From Thiospirillum jenense (GTDB lineage Bacteria > Pseudomonadota > Gammaproteobacteria > Chromatiales > Chromatiaceae), in NCBI RefSeq assembly GCF_014145225.1, contig NZ_JABVCQ010000033.1:1-34692 (forward strand): a DNA stretch of 34,692 nt. Reading direction: 5' to 3'. Positions 34,664 through 34,692 of this stretch are shown in pieces; the first letter of the stretch is position 1; every line of letters begins with the position of its first letter. The notes under the pieces are model-generated. The model saw nothing but the letters and a program-made list of their open reading frames with translations, searched no databases and was not told the origin of the DNA. A program made the translations under genes and the position numbers.

Positions 34664-34692
34664 TATGTTTTATTCGGTTTGATTGATGCCCG

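Overview
This window is a piece of a gammaproteobacterial chromosome of moderate GC content. The evidence is the rpmH-rnpA-yidD-yidC-mnmE block, a GyrB of about 800 residues with the gammaproteobacterial-type extra segment, the lipid A genes msbA and lpxK, gmhB for LPS heptose, and the two-subunit glyQ-glyS glycyl-tRNA synthetase. The genus cannot be fixed from the sequence alone.

Left part (1-16 kb): the window opens inside a type ISP-like restriction-modification gene. It is followed by an AmgK-like sugar kinase and the tRNA methyltransferase TrmO. Next comes a plus-strand signalling cluster (2552-9880): a methyl-accepting-type protein, a stand-alone STAS anti-sigma antagonist, a three-domain REC/PP2C/HATPase partner-switch regulator (HsbR-like), and a 1311-residue hybrid histidine kinase whose second PAS domain is a LOV blue-light domain with the adduct cysteine present. 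Beyond it lie a DUF3127 protein, a lipoprotein L,D-transpeptidase with a long Pro/Ala tail, an orphan ParA, HisC, AroE and a small protein of unknown function.

Middle part (15.5-31.2 kb): housekeeping genes, mostly on the minus strand. These are msbA-lpxK, then mnmE, yidC, yidD, rnpA and rpmH, then dnaN, then the divergent gyrB, then a glyQ-glyS-mazG-like-gmhB-plsC run with overlapping genes. The usual rpmH/dnaA/dnaN/recF/gyrB order is broken: dnaA and recF are absent from this interval and dnaN points the opposite way to gyrB.

Right part (31.2-34.7 kb): a dense toxin-antitoxin island with repeats. It holds an antitoxin with a truncated PIN toxin, DUF2283/DUF4258 genes, a HicB without HicA, a Phd/YoeB pair, a complete HicAB pair (its HicB differs from the orphan at one residue), and a RelE-type toxin with its antitoxin. 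Between them lie REP-like palindromes, CCCCCTTT-type hairpins and a MITE-like inverted repeat. A short coding-looking block (ADEIK-x-A-x-MGA) recurs four times. In one copy it is a 29-codon ORF coupled to hicB. In the second hicB copy the equivalent ORF appears to be split by the repeat elements.
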